DNA from: an uncultured Prevotellaceae bacterium
Lineage (GTDB): Bacteria; Bacteroidota; Bacteroidia; Bacteroidales; Bacteroidaceae
Assembly (NCBI GenBank): GCA_902792855.1
Contig: CADBBP010000014.1
Location: forward strand, 1 to 34,074
Length of the DNA stretch: 34,074 nt
Direction of reading: 5' to 3'
Shown here: in pieces, positions 33,952-34,074 of the stretch
Layout of the letters: the number at the start of each line of letters is the position of its first letter
How positions within the stretch are numbered: position 1 is the stretch's first letter
Made by a program: the position numbers and the translations under genes
The notes under the pieces: model-generated
Database searches by the model: none
Told to the model about the DNA's origin: nothing
Seen by the model: only the letters and a program-made list of their open reading frames with translations

Positions 33952-33993
33952 AAAAATCGCCAAGTCATGACAATCAAGTACTTGGCGATTTTT
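33952..33993. terminator. Terminator after the edge gene
   Basis: The same 13-bp stem AAAAATCGCCAAG/CTTGGCGATTTTT as at tRNA-Gln and attR, loop TCATGACAATCAAGTA. It lies 18 bp past the stop codon of the gene running in from the right edge. Confidence 0.88.
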
Positions 33994-34011
33994 ATAGTTA
34001 TTTCAAAGGCG

Positions 34012-34074
34012 CTATTCCGTCTTGCCGAGGATGATGTCCACCAATGCCGTCACGTCGGCGACAGTTATCTTTTC
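34012..34074 (-). CDS. C-terminal end of a secreted protein with dockerin-like tail (partial)
   Basis: Twenty codons (EKITVADVTALVDIILGKTE) and a TAG stop are within the window. They match the last calcium-loop segment of the C10 protease (VITIADVTGLVDIILGQRE), so this is a paralogous tail on another secreted protein, perhaps a second C10 protease. Its start lies beyond the window. Confidence 0.8.
   Translation of the reverse strand, partial: EKITVADVTALVDIILGKTE

Overview
The window looks like a chromosomal segment of a Bacteroidota bacterium, most likely a Prevotella-type member of the Bacteroidales. The evidence is: BspA-like LRR surface proteins; a 1,402-residue hybrid two-component regulator fused to an AraC domain; a C10 (streptopain-like) protease with a dockerin-like tail; a Bacteroidales housekeeping block (metK, a DUF4271 gene, hemD, rnpA, yidD, tyrS); and repeated -33/-7 promoters of the Bacteroidetes form TTG-N20-TAnnTTTG. 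I name genus-level affinity only by gene style.

Left part (1-13,600). Two tandem secreted LRR proteins are read leftwards; the first carries two frameshifts and the second runs off the edge. Upstream of them is a 540-bp repeat-rich spacer, then a membrane-anchored one-component regulator (beta-propeller sensor, TM, tripeptide-repeat linker, AraC DNA-binding domain). Next is a hybrid two-component system (HTCS) gene divergent from a secreted GH105 unsaturated glycuronyl hydrolase, a compact sensor/enzyme pair for pectin-type oligosaccharides. A RelE/HigB-like toxin-antitoxin pair follows, then a 62-bp exact copy of the HTCS 3' end, two copies of a MITE-like repeat and a long hairpin.

Middle (13,611-18,765). 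The tightly packed rightward block metK, DUF4271, hemD, rnpA, yidD, tyrS ends in tRNA-Gln(UUG) with its own promoter and terminator.

18,704-29,870 is an integrated mobilizable element of about 11.2 kb. A 32-bp exact direct repeat made of the tRNA-Gln 3' end plus one terminator arm marks both ends. All element genes read leftwards: tyrosine recombinase beside the right end, a membrane protein, an excisionase-type HTH protein, DUF6291- and DUF6633-like genes, a candidate oriT, MobC, a frameshifted relaxase, and five A+T-rich cargo genes (three-TM protein, FKBP-N-like, DKNYY lipoprotein, small membrane protein, DUF4253). No type IV secretion genes are present, so it would depend on a helper for transfer. 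The cargo resembles a set of adaptor/immunity-like orphans and is the best candidate for an undescribed function.

Right part (29,871-34,074) is chromosome again: a terminator, a C10 protease, a small secreted protein, a repeat-rich spacer with a complete MITE-like copy flanked by an 8-bp direct repeat, and the dockerin-like C-terminal end of a further secreted protein at the edge. Three separate single-base frameshifts (two in the LRR gene, one in the relaxase) may be real decay or sequence errors; this cannot be settled from the window alone.
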